64,000 nucleotides of DNA from Micromonospora inyonensis. Lineage in GTDB: Bacteria > Actinomycetota > Actinomycetes > Mycobacteriales > Micromonosporaceae. The stretch covers positions 1,612,001 to 1,676,000 of the forward strand of contig NZ_FMHU01000001.1 of the NCBI RefSeq assembly GCF_900091415.1. Reading direction: 5' to 3'. Made by a program: the position numbers and the translations under genes. Below, in pieces: positions 30,078-41,714 of the stretch (positions within the stretch are counted from its first letter, which is position 1; the number at the start of each line of letters is the position of its first letter). Under the pieces are notes generated by a model. That model was not told where the DNA came from. It saw only the letters and a list, made by a program, of their open reading frames with translations, and searched no databases.

Positions 30078-30135
30078 GTGGTAGCAGGGGCCCCTTGTTA
30101 CTCATTTTTGAGTAACAAGGGGCCCCTGCTCACAC
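30078..30135. repeat. 58-bp palindrome, copy B, fully paired form
   Basis: Arm 30084-30104 (GCAGGGGCCCCTTGTTACTC then A) pairs perfectly with 30109-30129 around a TTTT loop. It lies between the convergent fba and LOG genes, so it can terminate both. It has the same frame and length as the other five copies, but the centre of each half is GGGGCCCC. Confidence 0.9.
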
Positions 30136-30136
30136 C

Positions 30137-31354
30137 TCAGGCGGGAGCGCCGATCAGCGCGCGCGCCGCCTCGGCGACGTCGTCGGTGAGGTGGACGGTG
30201 CCGGAGAGGTCCCCGAACGGCGACGCGGCCAGCAGCGGACGCAGCAACGACTCCACCGGCAGCTCCCGGGTCCAGTACTCCCGGTCCAGGAAGACGTACG
30301 CGCCGCTGGCCCCGTCGGTGCCGTAGAACGTCTTCGTCGCCGCCTGGAAGACCTCCTGCACGGTGCCGGCCCGGCCGGGCGCGAAGACGATCCCGCCCCG
30401 CGCCAGCCGGAGGATGGTGTCCTCCCGGATCGCGTTCGAGAAGTACTTGGCGATCTTCCCGGCGAAGAGGTTCGCCGGCTCGTGCCCGTACAGCCAGGTG
30501 GGGATGGCCAGCCCACCGGTGCGGGCCCAGTCCAGGCTGGAGAGTTCGCCGGGTGAGCGGGGCAGCGTCTCGGCCGGTGCGAACCGCTGGCGCACCTCGA
30601 GCGCCACCGCCGTGTACCGGTCGTGGTCGGTGAAGTCCGGTGCGGTGGCGAGCAGGTCGATCGCCGCCGCCAGCGCCTCCGCCGGGTGGGAGGCGAGGAA
30701 GGCGCCGAGGTTCGCCGCTTCCATCACCCCCGGCCCGCCGCCGGTGACGATCAACCGGTCGACCCGCGCCAGCTCCCAGCCGAGCATCGCCGCCATCCGG
30801 TACGGCACGCTGCCGCGCGCCACCGCGTGTCCGCCCATGACGCCCACCACCGACTGCGGCCCGTGCGTGGCGAGCCAGGCGCGGGTCGCGTCGGCCAGCG
30901 CGTTGTCCACGCCGTGGTCGTGCAGCCGCTGGCCGAGCGCCTCCTTCACGTCCGGCAGCGCGCCGCCGTGCGCCCGGAAGTGCTCGTACACCCGGGTGTC
31001 GTACATGCCGGCGAAGCCACCCTCGGCGAAGCCGGCGGCCAGTTCCTCCGGGGTGTAGAGGTGCGACGGCTGGGTCGGGTAGGGCAGCCCGGAGAAGGGC
31101 GGGACCACGTTCGCGCCGCGCCGGACCAGGTCCGCGCCGACCTCGCGGGAGGCGAACCGGCAGCCGACGAAGAGCGTTCCGGCGACGTCGGTGCCGGTCA
31201 GATCGGGGACGGGGGACAGATCGAGACGAAGTCCCTGCACGGTGAGCCCGGCCAGGCTGCCGGTGGCGAGCCGTTGGTCGAAGGCGGTGCGGGTCTCGAT
31301 CTCGTCGGGGGCGGTGTGCGGCTCGATGACGTCCGCGGGTGGTGGGGTCGGCAC
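30137..31354 (-). CDS. LOG-family Rossmann protein (putative nucleotide phosphoribohydrolase)
   Basis: A 405-residue member of the LOG/TIGR00730 superfamily. Motifs are VVGVMGGHAVARGS, LIVTGGGPGVMEAANLGAFL (GGGPGxMEA) and IVFAPGRAGTVQEVFQAATK, in place of PGGxGTxxE; one Gly of that motif is Arg. LOG proteins hydrolyse nucleoside monophosphates to base plus ribose 5-phosphate, including cytokinin nucleotides. At about 400 residues it is much longer than the 190-residue LOG core, with an N-terminal domain containing LFVGCRFASREVGADLVRRG. GTG 31354 has an AGGAT site 7 bp upstream. Confidence 0.85.
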   Translation of the reverse strand: MPTPPPADVIEPHTAPDEIETRTAFDQRLATGSLAGLTVQGLRLDLSPVPDLTGTDVAGTLFVGCRFASREVGADLVRRGANVVPPFSGLPYPTQPSHLYTPEELAAGFAEGGFAGMYDTRVYEHFRAHGGALPDVKEALGQRLHDHGVDNALADATRAWLATHGPQSVVGVMGGHAVARGSVPYRMAAMLGWELARVDRLIVTGGGPGVMEAANLGAFLASHPAEALAAAIDLLATAPDFTDHDRYTAVALEVRQRFAPAETLPRSPGELSSLDWARTGGLAIPTWLYGHEPANLFAGKIAKYFSNAIREDTILRLARGGIVFAPGRAGTVQEVFQAATKTFYGTDGASGAYVFLDREYWTRELPVESLLRPLLAASPFGDLSGTVHLTDDVAEAARALIGAPA

Positions 31355-31606
31355 GCGATCATCCTGCCCAGCCCGGTCAACCGGCCAAACCACCGGTGCC
31401 GTCACCCGCACCGGCGAGAGCCCGGCGACCAGGGCCACCGGGCTCTCGTGAAACCGGTTCCTGGGGAGGCTCCGGAACATCATTCGTAGTCGAGGTGAAC
31501 ACTGGTTGACATTGGCCACAGGCGTGGCCAGGGCTCAGCCGTTGCGCCGACGACCCTGGGCGGACCCCCTCGCGGGCCGATCTCCCGAAGCGGGTTGAAT
31601 GGGGCG

Positions 31607-32035
31607 ATGCAGAACCTCTTGCCTGAGCCGCCAGCCACGCTCCTGCCCGTCCACGACGAGGCCGAGGCCGCACTGGCTGCCGCTGCCGAGGCGGACACCG
31701 ACGAGGCGTACGCCGAGGTGGCCGCCCGCTTCCCGACCTTCAGCGCCGGCTGGGCCACGCTGGCCACCCGGGCGCTCGCGCAGGGCCAGGTCGTCCCGGC
31801 GTACGCGTTCGCCCGAACCGGGTACCACCGGGGGCTGGACCAGCTCCGTCGTAACGGCTGGCGAGGGCACGGCCCGGTGCCGTGGTCGCACGAGCCGAAC
31901 CGGGGCTTCCTGCGCTGCCTGTACGTGCTCTCCCGGGCGGCCGACGAGATCGGCGAGGCGGACGAGGCAGCCCGCTGCGCCCAGTTCCTCCGCGACTGCG
32001 ACCCGGCCGCCGGGGACGCCCTCGCCAGCGACTGA
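31607..32035 (+). CDS. DUF3151 family protein
   Basis: A 142-residue soluble protein with the DUF3151 signature: MQNLLPEPPATLLPV, then FPTFSAGWATLATRALAQGQ, YAFARTGYHRGLDQLRRNGW and GFLRCLYVLSRAADEIGEAD, ending with a Cys-containing helix (ARCAQFLRDCDPAAG). It is helical and TPR-like in appearance. The M. tuberculosis homologue also lies near fba and purA. The molecular role is unknown. Confidence 0.9.
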   Translation: MQNLLPEPPATLLPVHDEAEAALAAAAEADTDEAYAEVAARFPTFSAGWATLATRALAQGQVVPAYAFARTGYHRGLDQLRRNGWRGHGPVPWSHEPNRGFLRCLYVLSRAADEIGEADEAARCAQFLRDCDPAAGDALASD

Positions 32036-32036
32036 G

Positions 32037-32094
32037 GTGGTAGCAGGGGACCCCTGCTACCGCTTTTTGAGTAGCAGGGGACCCCTGCAGCCAC
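32037..32094. repeat. 58-bp double palindrome, copy C
   Basis: The halves contain GTGGTAGCAGGGGACCCCTG and GTAGCAGGGGACCCCTGCAG, with TTTTT in the spacer. The centre of both halves is GGGGACCCC rather than GGGGTCCCC. It starts 2 bp after the DUF3151 stop, between convergent genes. Confidence 0.9.
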
Positions 32095-32124
32095 CCGGGG
32101 CGGGTGGAGCTGGAGCGTCGATGC

Positions 32125-34311
32125 TCAGAGACCTTCGGCGACCGCGGCTGCGATCTTGAGCCAGGCGTCCCGGGTCGCCGAGGAGAGCTGCCCGTACCGG
32201 ATCGGCTCGCCGGTGTCGATCAACCGCTCGTACGGCGCGAGCAGCACCGCCCTGGTCCGGGCGGCGAAGTGCTCCTGGATCGCCGGCAGGTCGATCTCCT
32301 TCCGGGACGGCGGCATCGACACCACCGTCACCGCCTGCCGGACCAGCCGCTGCCGCCCGCTCTGCTCCAGGTGGTCGAGCATCCGCGCGGCGGTCTCCGC
32401 CGAGTCGTTCCGGGCGGACATGGTGACCACCAGTTGGTCGGTGGCGTCCATCGCGGCCTGCCAGTTCTGCGCCCGGACGTTGTTCCCGGTGTCCACGAAG
32501 ATCAGCTTGTAGAACCGGCTCACCACGTCCCGGATCTCGGCGAACGCCGAGGCGGTCAGCATCTCACCGCCGGTCGCCGACTCGTCCGAGGCGAGCACGT
32601 CGAACATCCCCTCGCCCTGGGAACGGACGTACTGCGACAGGTCGCCGACCCGCCCGTGCGCGCCCTGGAACTGGCCGAGGTCACGGAGCATGTCCCGGAC
32701 CGTCCGGGCGTGGAAGTCCTGCTGGGCCCGCATCCCCAGGGTGCCCTGGGTCTCGTTGTTGTCCCAGGCCAGGACGTAACCGCCGCGCTTCTGACCGAAG
32801 GTCATCGCGAGCAGCAGGATCGCCACCGTCTTGCCGGCACCGCCCTTCGGGTTGACCACGGTCACCTGACGGAGGCCGCCGAAGTTGCGGCGGACCATCT
32901 CGATGTCGTGCTTGACCTCCTGCTCGTGCCGGCCCGGCGGCAGCTTGACCAGGCCCAGGGTCGTCCGGTTCAGCACGGCCCGTACGCCCATGGTCGCCAC
33001 CGGGTCGGCGGGCCGGGCCTGCCGTCGCCGGGCGAAGTCCTCGGCGGTCGGTGTCGCGCCGTCGGACCAGAGCGGTTCCGAGTAGCTCGCGGGTGCTGTC
33101 GGCACCCGGGGCGGAGCGGCCTCCGCCCCGGTCCCGCCGGGGGTCGGGTACTGCCCGGACTGGCCGGGGGCCGGGTACTGCGCGGTCGCGCCGGGCTGGT
33201 CGGTGGCCGGGTACGGGAGGCCGGTCCGGGGCTGCCCCGCGTCCCACTGTGGGTCCGGCGTTCCCGGTGCCGTCGGCTCGGGCGAGGAGGCCGTGGCCCA
33301 ACCGCCGCTCGTCGGCCAGCCCGGCACCGGCGCGGCCGGCAGCGGTGCCCAGCCGGCCGGAGGCGTACCACCGGCCGGAGACGCGCCACCGGGCGGCGTG
33401 GAGGTGGAACCACCGTGGCCCGGGTATGCCCCGCCCGGCGGGCTGGCCTGCATGGTGGCCCAGGTCGTGGCGGTAGCCGGCCCGACACCGCCGGCCGGCG
33501 GCCCGGTGTCCACCGGTCCCACCGCCTCGGCCGTCGGCGGATGGGCGGGCGGCGGAGCGTCGTCCGCTGCCGGGCCTTCACCGCGCGGCGACGTCTGGAG
33601 GCCGCGAAGGTGGTCGACGGGCGGCGGAGCGCTGCCCGCCGCCGGACCTTCACCGGCCGTCGACGGGGCGTCGTCGGGTTCGGCCGGGGCGTCGACGGCC
33701 GGGTCGCCGCTCGTCGGGGGCGCGGGCAACGGGTACCAGCCCGGGACACCGTCGCTTCCGGCCGGCTGCTGACGGGGCACCGGCGGCGGGACGGACTCGA
33801 CCGGTGTGCCGTGCGTCCGCTGTGGCGGGTGGGCCCACGGCGAGTCCGCATGCGGCCGTGACCCGCCCGTCGGGCGGGGCGTGTCGACGTGGTTGTCGTC
33901 GGTGGCCGCACCCGGAGCGGCGTCGACCGGTGCGGCGTCGACCGGTGCGGCGTCGGGCGGAGCGGCGTCGACCGGAGCGCCGTCGGGCGGAGCCGTGCCG
34001 AGCGGGGTGGCGGTCGACGCCTGGGCCGGTGGCCGGCCGGGATGTCCGTCCGGTGCCCAGATCGTCAGGTCGTCCACCACGGCGGCGTCGCCGTTCGTCG
34101 GCCGGGACTCCGGACGGGGAACCGGTCCACCGGAGACCGGGACCTCTGTCGCCGGTACCTCCGGCGGCGCCCAGTGCCGGTCGGGAGTACCGGCCACGGG
34201 GTCGGCGTCGGGCCGTACCGTATCCGGCGGCCACAGCGGTTCGATGTCCCGTTCGGGTACCGGTCTGCCCTGCTGAACCGGTAGACGGACCCGGTCGGCG
34301 TTCTCGTGCAC
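32125..34311 (-). CDS. ParA/MinD-like ATPase with long Pro-rich N-terminus
   Basis: About 728 residues. The first 400 or so are low-complexity Pro/Ala/Gly/Thr (including runs such as VDAAPPDAAPVDAAPVDA) and probably disordered. The C-terminal 300 form a SIMIBI ATPase: deviant Walker A VVNPKGGAGKTVAILLLAMT, YVLAWDNNETQGTLGMRAQ, and LIFVDTGNNVRAQNW as the switch Asp region. A similar layout (Pro-rich N-terminus plus ParA-like ATPase) is seen in actinobacterial proteins tied to type VII secretion or polarity. No ESX genes lie nearby. GTG 34311 has GGGGGGAGG 7 bp upstream. Confidence 0.8.
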   Translation of the reverse strand: MHENADRVRLPVQQGRPVPERDIEPLWPPDTVRPDADPVAGTPDRHWAPPEVPATEVPVSGGPVPRPESRPTNGDAAVVDDLTIWAPDGHPGRPPAQASTATPLGTAPPDGAPVDAAPPDAAPVDAAPVDAAPGAATDDNHVDTPRPTGGSRPHADSPWAHPPQRTHGTPVESVPPPVPRQQPAGSDGVPGWYPLPAPPTSGDPAVDAPAEPDDAPSTAGEGPAAGSAPPPVDHLRGLQTSPRGEGPAADDAPPPAHPPTAEAVGPVDTGPPAGGVGPATATTWATMQASPPGGAYPGHGGSTSTPPGGASPAGGTPPAGWAPLPAAPVPGWPTSGGWATASSPEPTAPGTPDPQWDAGQPRTGLPYPATDQPGATAQYPAPGQSGQYPTPGGTGAEAAPPRVPTAPASYSEPLWSDGATPTAEDFARRRQARPADPVATMGVRAVLNRTTLGLVKLPPGRHEQEVKHDIEMVRRNFGGLRQVTVVNPKGGAGKTVAILLLAMTFGQKRGGYVLAWDNNETQGTLGMRAQQDFHARTVRDMLRDLGQFQGAHGRVGDLSQYVRSQGEGMFDVLASDESATGGEMLTASAFAEIRDVVSRFYKLIFVDTGNNVRAQNWQAAMDATDQLVVTMSARNDSAETAARMLDHLEQSGRQRLVRQAVTVVSMPPSRKEIDLPAIQEHFAARTRAVLLAPYERLIDTGEPIRYGQLSSATRDAWLKIAAAVAEGL

Positions 34312-34383
34312 CACGGTTCCTCCCCCCATCCTCCTGCCGAGGATAGGCCCTGGAAGTCGCCCGTCCGGTGCCGAACCGGGTGA

Positions 34384-36815
<2,432 letters not shown>

Positions 36816-36906
36816 CCTTCGGCCCTGCTCGCCCGCCCGGATCGGGAGGGCGACGGGGAGGCCACCGCCCCGCCACAGTCCTTGTCGACCGGGCGGGGTG
36901 GGGGCG

Positions 36907-36936
36907 TTGTCCACAGGGCGGGGCGGGTTGTCCACA
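36907..36936. promoter_or_regulatory. two DnaA boxes (TTGTCCACA) in direct repeat
   Basis: TTGTCCACA occurs exactly at 36907-36915 and 36928-36936, same strand, 21 bp apart (two helical turns). It is the actinobacterial DnaA-box consensus. Both lie in the purA-purD gap, about 90-120 bp before purD. Binding by DnaA is inferred from sequence only. Confidence 0.7.
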
Positions 36937-37027
36937 GGGTGTGGGCAGCGGCCGGAACTGAGATCCGCATCCCGGCCGACTCCATGATCAACGAATGTCG
37001 GTCCGGGGGTCGGTAGGATCGGGGCCC

Positions 37028-38278
37028 GTGCGGGTACTTCTTGTGGGATCGGGTGGGCGGGAACACGCGTTGGCGCTCGGGTTGGCGGCTGATCCGTCCG
37101 TCGAGCGGCTGATCGCGGCACCGGGCAATCCGGGCATCGCGGGTGTGGCCGAGCTTCGGCAGGTCGACACCGCGGATCCGGCGGCGGTGGCCGGGCTGGC
37201 CGTCGAGGAGGGCGTCGACCTGGTGGTGATCGGGCCGGAGGCGCCCCTGGTCGCCGGGGTCGCCGATGCGGTCCGCGCCAAGGGGGTCGCCTGCTTCGGG
37301 CCGTCCGCCGAGGCCGCCCGGCTGGAGGGGTCGAAGGCGTTCGCCAAGGACGTGATGACCGCCGCCGGGGTGCCCACCGCCCGCGCGTACACCTGCACCG
37401 ACGAGGCGGGCACCGCCCGGGCGTTGGATGAGTTCGGGCCGCCGTACGTGGTGAAGAACGACGGGCTCGCCGCCGGCAAGGGTGTCGTGGTGACCGACGA
37501 CCGGACCGCCGCGCTGGCCCACGCCGCCGAGTGCGGCCGGGTGGTGGTCGAGGAGTACCTTGCCGGACCCGAGGTGTCGCTGTTCGTGGTGACCGACGGC
37601 GAGGCGGCGGTGCCGCTGCTGCCGGCACAGGACTTCAAGCGGGTCGGCGACGGCGACACCGGCCCCAACACCGGAGGCATGGGTGCCTACGCGCCGTTGC
37701 CCTGGACCCCGTCCGACCTGGTCGACCAGGTGATGCGGGAGGTCGTGCACCCGACGCTGGCGGAGATGCGCCGCCGGGGCACCCCGTTCGCCGGTCTGCT
37801 CTATGTCGGCCTGGCGATCACCGCCGCCGGCCCCCGGGTGATCGAGTTCAACGCCCGGTTCGGCGACCCGGAGACCCAGGTGGTGCTCGCCCTGCTGGAG
37901 TCGCCGCTCGGCGGGCTGCTGCACGCGGCGGCGACCGGCTCGCTCGCCGCACACCCGCCGCTGCGTTGGCGCGACGGGGCCGCGGTGACCGTGGTGCTGG
38001 CCGCCGCCAACTACCCCGGCACGCCCCGCACCGGTGACGTGATCACCGGCGCGGAGCGTCCGGGCGTCATCCATGCCGGCACCGCTCGCCGGGCCGCCGA
38101 CGGCGCGTTGGTCTCCGCCGGTGGCCGGGTCCTCTGCGCCACCGCCACCGGCCCGGACCTGGCCGCCGCGCGGGACGCCGCGTACGCGCTGGTCTCGGGC
38201 GTGGAGCTGGCCGGCTCGCACCACCGGCGGGACATCGCCGACGCGGCGGTGCGCGGAGCCGTCAGCCTGCCGGCCTGA
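37028..38278 (+). CDS. purD: phosphoribosylamine-glycine ligase (GAR synthetase)
   Basis: A 416-residue ATP-grasp enzyme, second step of purine synthesis. The N-terminus VRVLLVGSGGREHALALGLA is diagnostic. Other motifs are ADAVRAKGVACFGPSAEAAR, LEGSKAFAKDVMTAAGVPTA, PPYVVKNDGLAAGKGVVVT, FKRVGDGDTGPNTGGMGAYA and RVIEFNARFGDPETQVVLAL. GTG 37028 is chosen for the canonical N-terminus. With purA and purB this window holds three purine genes. Confidence 0.97.
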   Translation: MRVLLVGSGGREHALALGLAADPSVERLIAAPGNPGIAGVAELRQVDTADPAAVAGLAVEEGVDLVVIGPEAPLVAGVADAVRAKGVACFGPSAEAARLEGSKAFAKDVMTAAGVPTARAYTCTDEAGTARALDEFGPPYVVKNDGLAAGKGVVVTDDRTAALAHAAECGRVVVEEYLAGPEVSLFVVTDGEAAVPLLPAQDFKRVGDGDTGPNTGGMGAYAPLPWTPSDLVDQVMREVVHPTLAEMRRRGTPFAGLLYVGLAITAAGPRVIEFNARFGDPETQVVLALLESPLGGLLHAAATGSLAAHPPLRWRDGAAVTVVLAAANYPGTPRTGDVITGAERPGVIHAGTARRAADGALVSAGGRVLCATATGPDLAAARDAAYALVSGVELAGSHHRRDIADAAVRGAVSLPA

Positions 38279-38334
38279 GCTGAGCGGGCGGCGCCCCACC
38301 GGACGCGGGGTGGCGCGCGGCCATCCCGACCGGT

Positions 38335-39876
38335 TCACCGGGAGCGGGCCATCCGGTCCAGCAGGTTGGCGGTGGCCCGCTCGACCCGCTCGTCGCGGTG
38401 CCCGGCACGGTTCAGCGCCATCGTCCAGAACAGCGTCCCGGCGGCGAAGACCACGCCACCCTGCGACGTCTCGTAGAGGTGGGTCTTCTGGATCCGCCGC
38501 TGCTTGTACCTGGTCTGGTACCCGGCGGTGCCGAGGGTGACCCCGGTGCCCCCGGGTCTCGGGTGCCGGGAGACGACACCGTCGGCCTCCCCGCCGACCA
38601 GTCCGGGGATCCGGTCGCCGTCGGCCACCCCGGTGCCGGCCCAGAACCAGTGCCCGGCCGAGGCGACCACCAGCGGCTGCGGGGTGGAGACGATGCCGTT
38701 GTACTGGATTCCGAGCAGGCCCTGCTCGGCGTCGCTGCCGTCCGGGGTGACGGTGCGCCACTGGGTCGTCGGACCGGCGGCGTCCACCTCCGGGTCCGGG
38801 TCCGTCTTGTAGCAGGTGACCAGCCGGTCGGGTCGCCCGTCGGCGGAGGGCTTCAGCCGGATGTGCCAGTAGACGCTGTTGGCGGCGAGGAAGGCCAGGC
38901 TGGTGCCGGCCGCCACCGCGCGTTCCGCCGCGACCCGCATCGGCCTCGACCAGTACTCGTCGTGGCCGCAGAACACGACACCCCGGTGCCGGGTCGGGTC
39001 GAGCCGCCCGCTGTGCAGGTCCTCGGTGGTGGCGTACGACAGGTCGTAGCCCCGCTGTTCCGCCCAGCGGACGAAGTCGTGGTCCCGGTCGAGGTGCTTG
39101 GGCCAGCCGTTATCCGCGTACGGACGGTCGTAGGAGACGTCGAAGGCGCGCCGCCCGTAGTCCAGTAACCCGTCGCGGTAGCCGTAGTAGAGGCTCCGGC
39201 CGTTCGTGCCGTCCATCGGCCACTGGTTGTACGCCTGGTACGTGGTGAACGGCACCACCACGCAGAGCGCGGCGGCGCGGCGGTCGTCGCGTACCACGAG
39301 GGGCGCGTACCCGGACCAGCCCTCGGCCGAGGTGAAGATCGCCTGGTAGAGCCCGGAGGTCCAGTCGTCGGGGACCCGCAGCGTCCAGGAGACCGGCCAG
39401 CGGCAGACCAGCGCCCCGGTCCGTGGGTCGGCGGTGGGCACCGGTTGCGGCCCGCCGGTCAGCTCGGGGCTGGTCAGCAGCTCCCGGGCACCGGCCCCGC
39501 CGTACCAGCCGAGTCGGACGATCGTGATCCGGTACGGCCCGGCCGGGTCGACCGCGACGTGGAAGTCGATGGTCTCCCCGTGGGCGACGCTGGTCGCCGA
39601 GGCGTACCCCTGGATCTGCCGACGGCGGTCGTCGACCGCCGGTTGCCGGCTCTCGACGGGCGGCCAGGTGTGGCCGGGGGCCTGGTTCTCCCGGACGACC
39701 GGGACGGGACCGGTGGGGGGCGCGGCGGAACGGCTGTGGAGTGGCGCGACGGTGCCGAACCGGCTGGGGACGACCCGCCGGTCGCTGGCCGCCGTCGGCC
39801 AGAGGACGCCAGCGGTCGCCGCGGACGCGCCGAGGGCGAGCAGACCGAGGGCACGACGGCGGCGAACTCCTGCCAT
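38335..39876 (-). CDS. secreted N,N-dimethylformamidase beta-subunit-like protein
   Basis: A 513-residue protein with a twin-arginine-like leader (RRRRALGLLALGASAATAGV). The mature part resembles the large subunit of N,N-dimethylformamidase: YRITIVRLGWYGGAGARELL, WSGYAPLVVRDDRRAAALCV, YQAYNQWPMDGTNGRSLYYG, GVVFCGHDEYWSRPMRVAAE and LAFLAANSVYWHIRLKP. Family members are glutamine-amidotransferase-like hydrolases. Export suggests a cell-surface or polysaccharide substrate rather than dimethylformamide. It stands alone and converges with purD. Confidence 0.75.
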   Translation of the reverse strand: MAGVRRRRALGLLALGASAATAGVLWPTAASDRRVVPSRFGTVAPLHSRSAAPPTGPVPVVRENQAPGHTWPPVESRQPAVDDRRRQIQGYASATSVAHGETIDFHVAVDPAGPYRITIVRLGWYGGAGARELLTSPELTGGPQPVPTADPRTGALVCRWPVSWTLRVPDDWTSGLYQAIFTSAEGWSGYAPLVVRDDRRAAALCVVVPFTTYQAYNQWPMDGTNGRSLYYGYRDGLLDYGRRAFDVSYDRPYADNGWPKHLDRDHDFVRWAEQRGYDLSYATTEDLHSGRLDPTRHRGVVFCGHDEYWSRPMRVAAERAVAAGTSLAFLAANSVYWHIRLKPSADGRPDRLVTCYKTDPDPEVDAAGPTTQWRTVTPDGSDAEQGLLGIQYNGIVSTPQPLVVASAGHWFWAGTGVADGDRIPGLVGGEADGVVSRHPRPGGTGVTLGTAGYQTRYKQRRIQKTHLYETSQGGVVFAAGTLFWTMALNRAGHRDERVERATANLLDRMARSR

Positions 39877-39947
39877 GGCAGCTCCTGGACACCGGATGGG
39901 GGAGGGAGGCGACCGAACCTATCACTGTGGACGAGGCATTCCGGCCA

Positions 39948-41509
39948 TCAGTCGAGATGACAACGAAGTTCCCTGGTCACGACCTTCCCGGTGGCGTTTC
40001 GGGGCAGCGCCGCGACGAATCTCACGTCCCGGGGGACGGAGAATCGGGCGAGGTGCTGCCGGACGTGCTCGCGTACCGCCTCCGGGTCGAGGTGCTCGCC
40101 GGGGTGCAGGGCGAGGAAGGCGGCGAGGCGCTGCCCGTACCCGTCGTCGGGGACACCGATCACCGCGACCTCGCGTACCTGGGGGAGGCGGGCGAGCAGA
40201 TCCTCCACCTCGGAAGGGAAGACGTTCTCTCCACCCGAGACGATCATGTCGTCGGCGCGGCCGTCGACGAAGAGCCGCCCGTCGGCGTCGAGCCGTCCCA
40301 GGTCGCCGGTGTCGAGCAGGCCGTCGTGTCGCTCGCGGCCCGCGCCGGAGGTGTACCCCTCGAAGAGCATCTCGTTGCCGACGAGGATCCGCCCGACCCG
40401 GCCCGGCGGCAGCGGACGACCGGCGGCGTCGACGACCGCGACCCGGGTGCCGTGCGGCGGCCGGCCCGCCGTGTTCGGGTGGGCGCGCAGGTCGGCGGGG
40501 GTGGCGATGGAGGCCCAGGAGACCTCGGTGGAGCCGTACAGGTTGTAGAGGACGTCGCCGTAGGCGTCCATGAAGGCGTGGGACAGCGCGCCGGGCAGCG
40601 CCGAGCCGCTCACCGCCACCACCCGCAGCGGCGGGCGGGGCCGGGGCGGCGGGACCTCCAGCAGCCGTTGCAGCATCACCGGTACGGCGAACAGCGCGTC
40701 GCAGTGCTGCCCGCCGAGGGCGGCCACCGCCGCGGCCGGGTCGAACCGGCGGTGCAGCACGATGGTGGCGCGCAGCGCGAAGGAGACCTGGAGGGCGGCG
40801 TACCCCCAGGTGTGGAAGAGCGGCGCGGCGATCATGACGCGGTCGTGGACCCGCAGCGGGATCCGGTCGATGATCGACACCAGCGGCCCTGAGCCGTTCG
40901 GGGTGGGCCGCCGGGCCCCCTTCGGCGTGCCGGTGGTGCCCGAGGTCAACACGATGGTCCGCCCGCCCCGGACCGGCGGGACGAGGGCGCCCGGCATCGC
41001 CCCGGTGACCAGGTCCGCGTGTCCCCGTTCGTCGACCCGCCGCACCCCGGCGGGGAGGCCGAGGACCCGGTCGGCGAACTCGGTGCCGTGCACCAGCACC
41101 CGCAGCCGCTGATCCTCGGCGACGGTGGCCAGCTGGCCGGCGGAGAGCCCGGTGTTGACCAGGACGGCGTCCGCGCCGAGCAGGGTGGTCGCCACCATGG
41201 TCTCGACCAGACCGGAATGGTTGCGGCAGAGCACCCTACCCGGTCCCCGCCGCGCACCCCGAGCCCCGACCGCAGCCCCCGGGCCAGTCGCTCGGACCGG
41301 TCGAGCAGAGTCGCGTAGCTGGTGCACGTGCCGTGCTCGTCGACGACCGCGGTTCGGTCCGGGTTCCGGGCGGCGGCCTGGCGCAGCTCGCCGGCGAGGC
41401 TGAAACCCCACCGGCGCAGCGCGTTGAGCTGGGCGGCGACCCGGACCGGGCCGCCGGGCGCGAGCAAGCCCCGCCGAGCCAGCGTGGCGATGACGAACGG
41501 CAGTCCCAT
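39948..41509 (-). pseudogene. AMP-dependent acyl-CoA synthetase, single frameshift
   Basis: An ANL-superfamily ligase split across two frames. From ATG 41509 the first frame gives MGLPFVIATLARRGLL through ARNPDRTAVVDEHGTCTSYA to VRGGDRV. At 41234-41238 the frame must shift by one base to continue LCRNHSGLVETMVATTLLGA, TIVLTSGTTGTPKGARR (P-loop), LYNLYGSTEVSWAS, LLDTGDLGRLDADGRLFVDG, RADDMIVSGGENVFPSEVED and the C-terminal Lys motif LPRNATGKVVTREL. Only the G-run is affected, so a sequencing error is possible. It is third gene of the SCP2/acyl-CoA dehydrogenase operon and fits fatty-acid or sterol side-chain activation. Confidence 0.85.
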
Positions 41510-41622
41510 CCCGGCTTCCTGCCGACGCTGCTCCGCCCTGCGCTGTGCTGCCTTCCGCCGTGCGGTGCGTGGTGCTGCCGTGGTGTGCGGTGCGCTGCCG
41601 TGGTGCTGCCGCCCCGGGCCGG

Positions 41623-41680
41623 GTGGTAGCAGGGGTCCCCTGCTACCGCATTGTGATGAGGAGGGGTCCCCTGCTACCAC
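41623..41680. repeat. 58-bp double palindrome, copy D
   Basis: GTGGTAGCAGGGGTCCCCTG and AGGGGTCCCCTGCTACCAC enclose a spacer containing TTGTGATGAG. It is located 34 bp after the acyl-CoA dehydrogenase stop, between two co-directional genes, so it could attenuate transcription into the ligase gene. Confidence 0.9.
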
Positions 41681-41714
41681 CAAACCGCCCCGCCCCGCCC
41701 ACGTCCGCAGGTGG

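Noticed and set aside
30904..30914. DnaA-box-like TTGTCCACG
   Set aside because: Single, one mismatch, and inside the LOG coding sequence.
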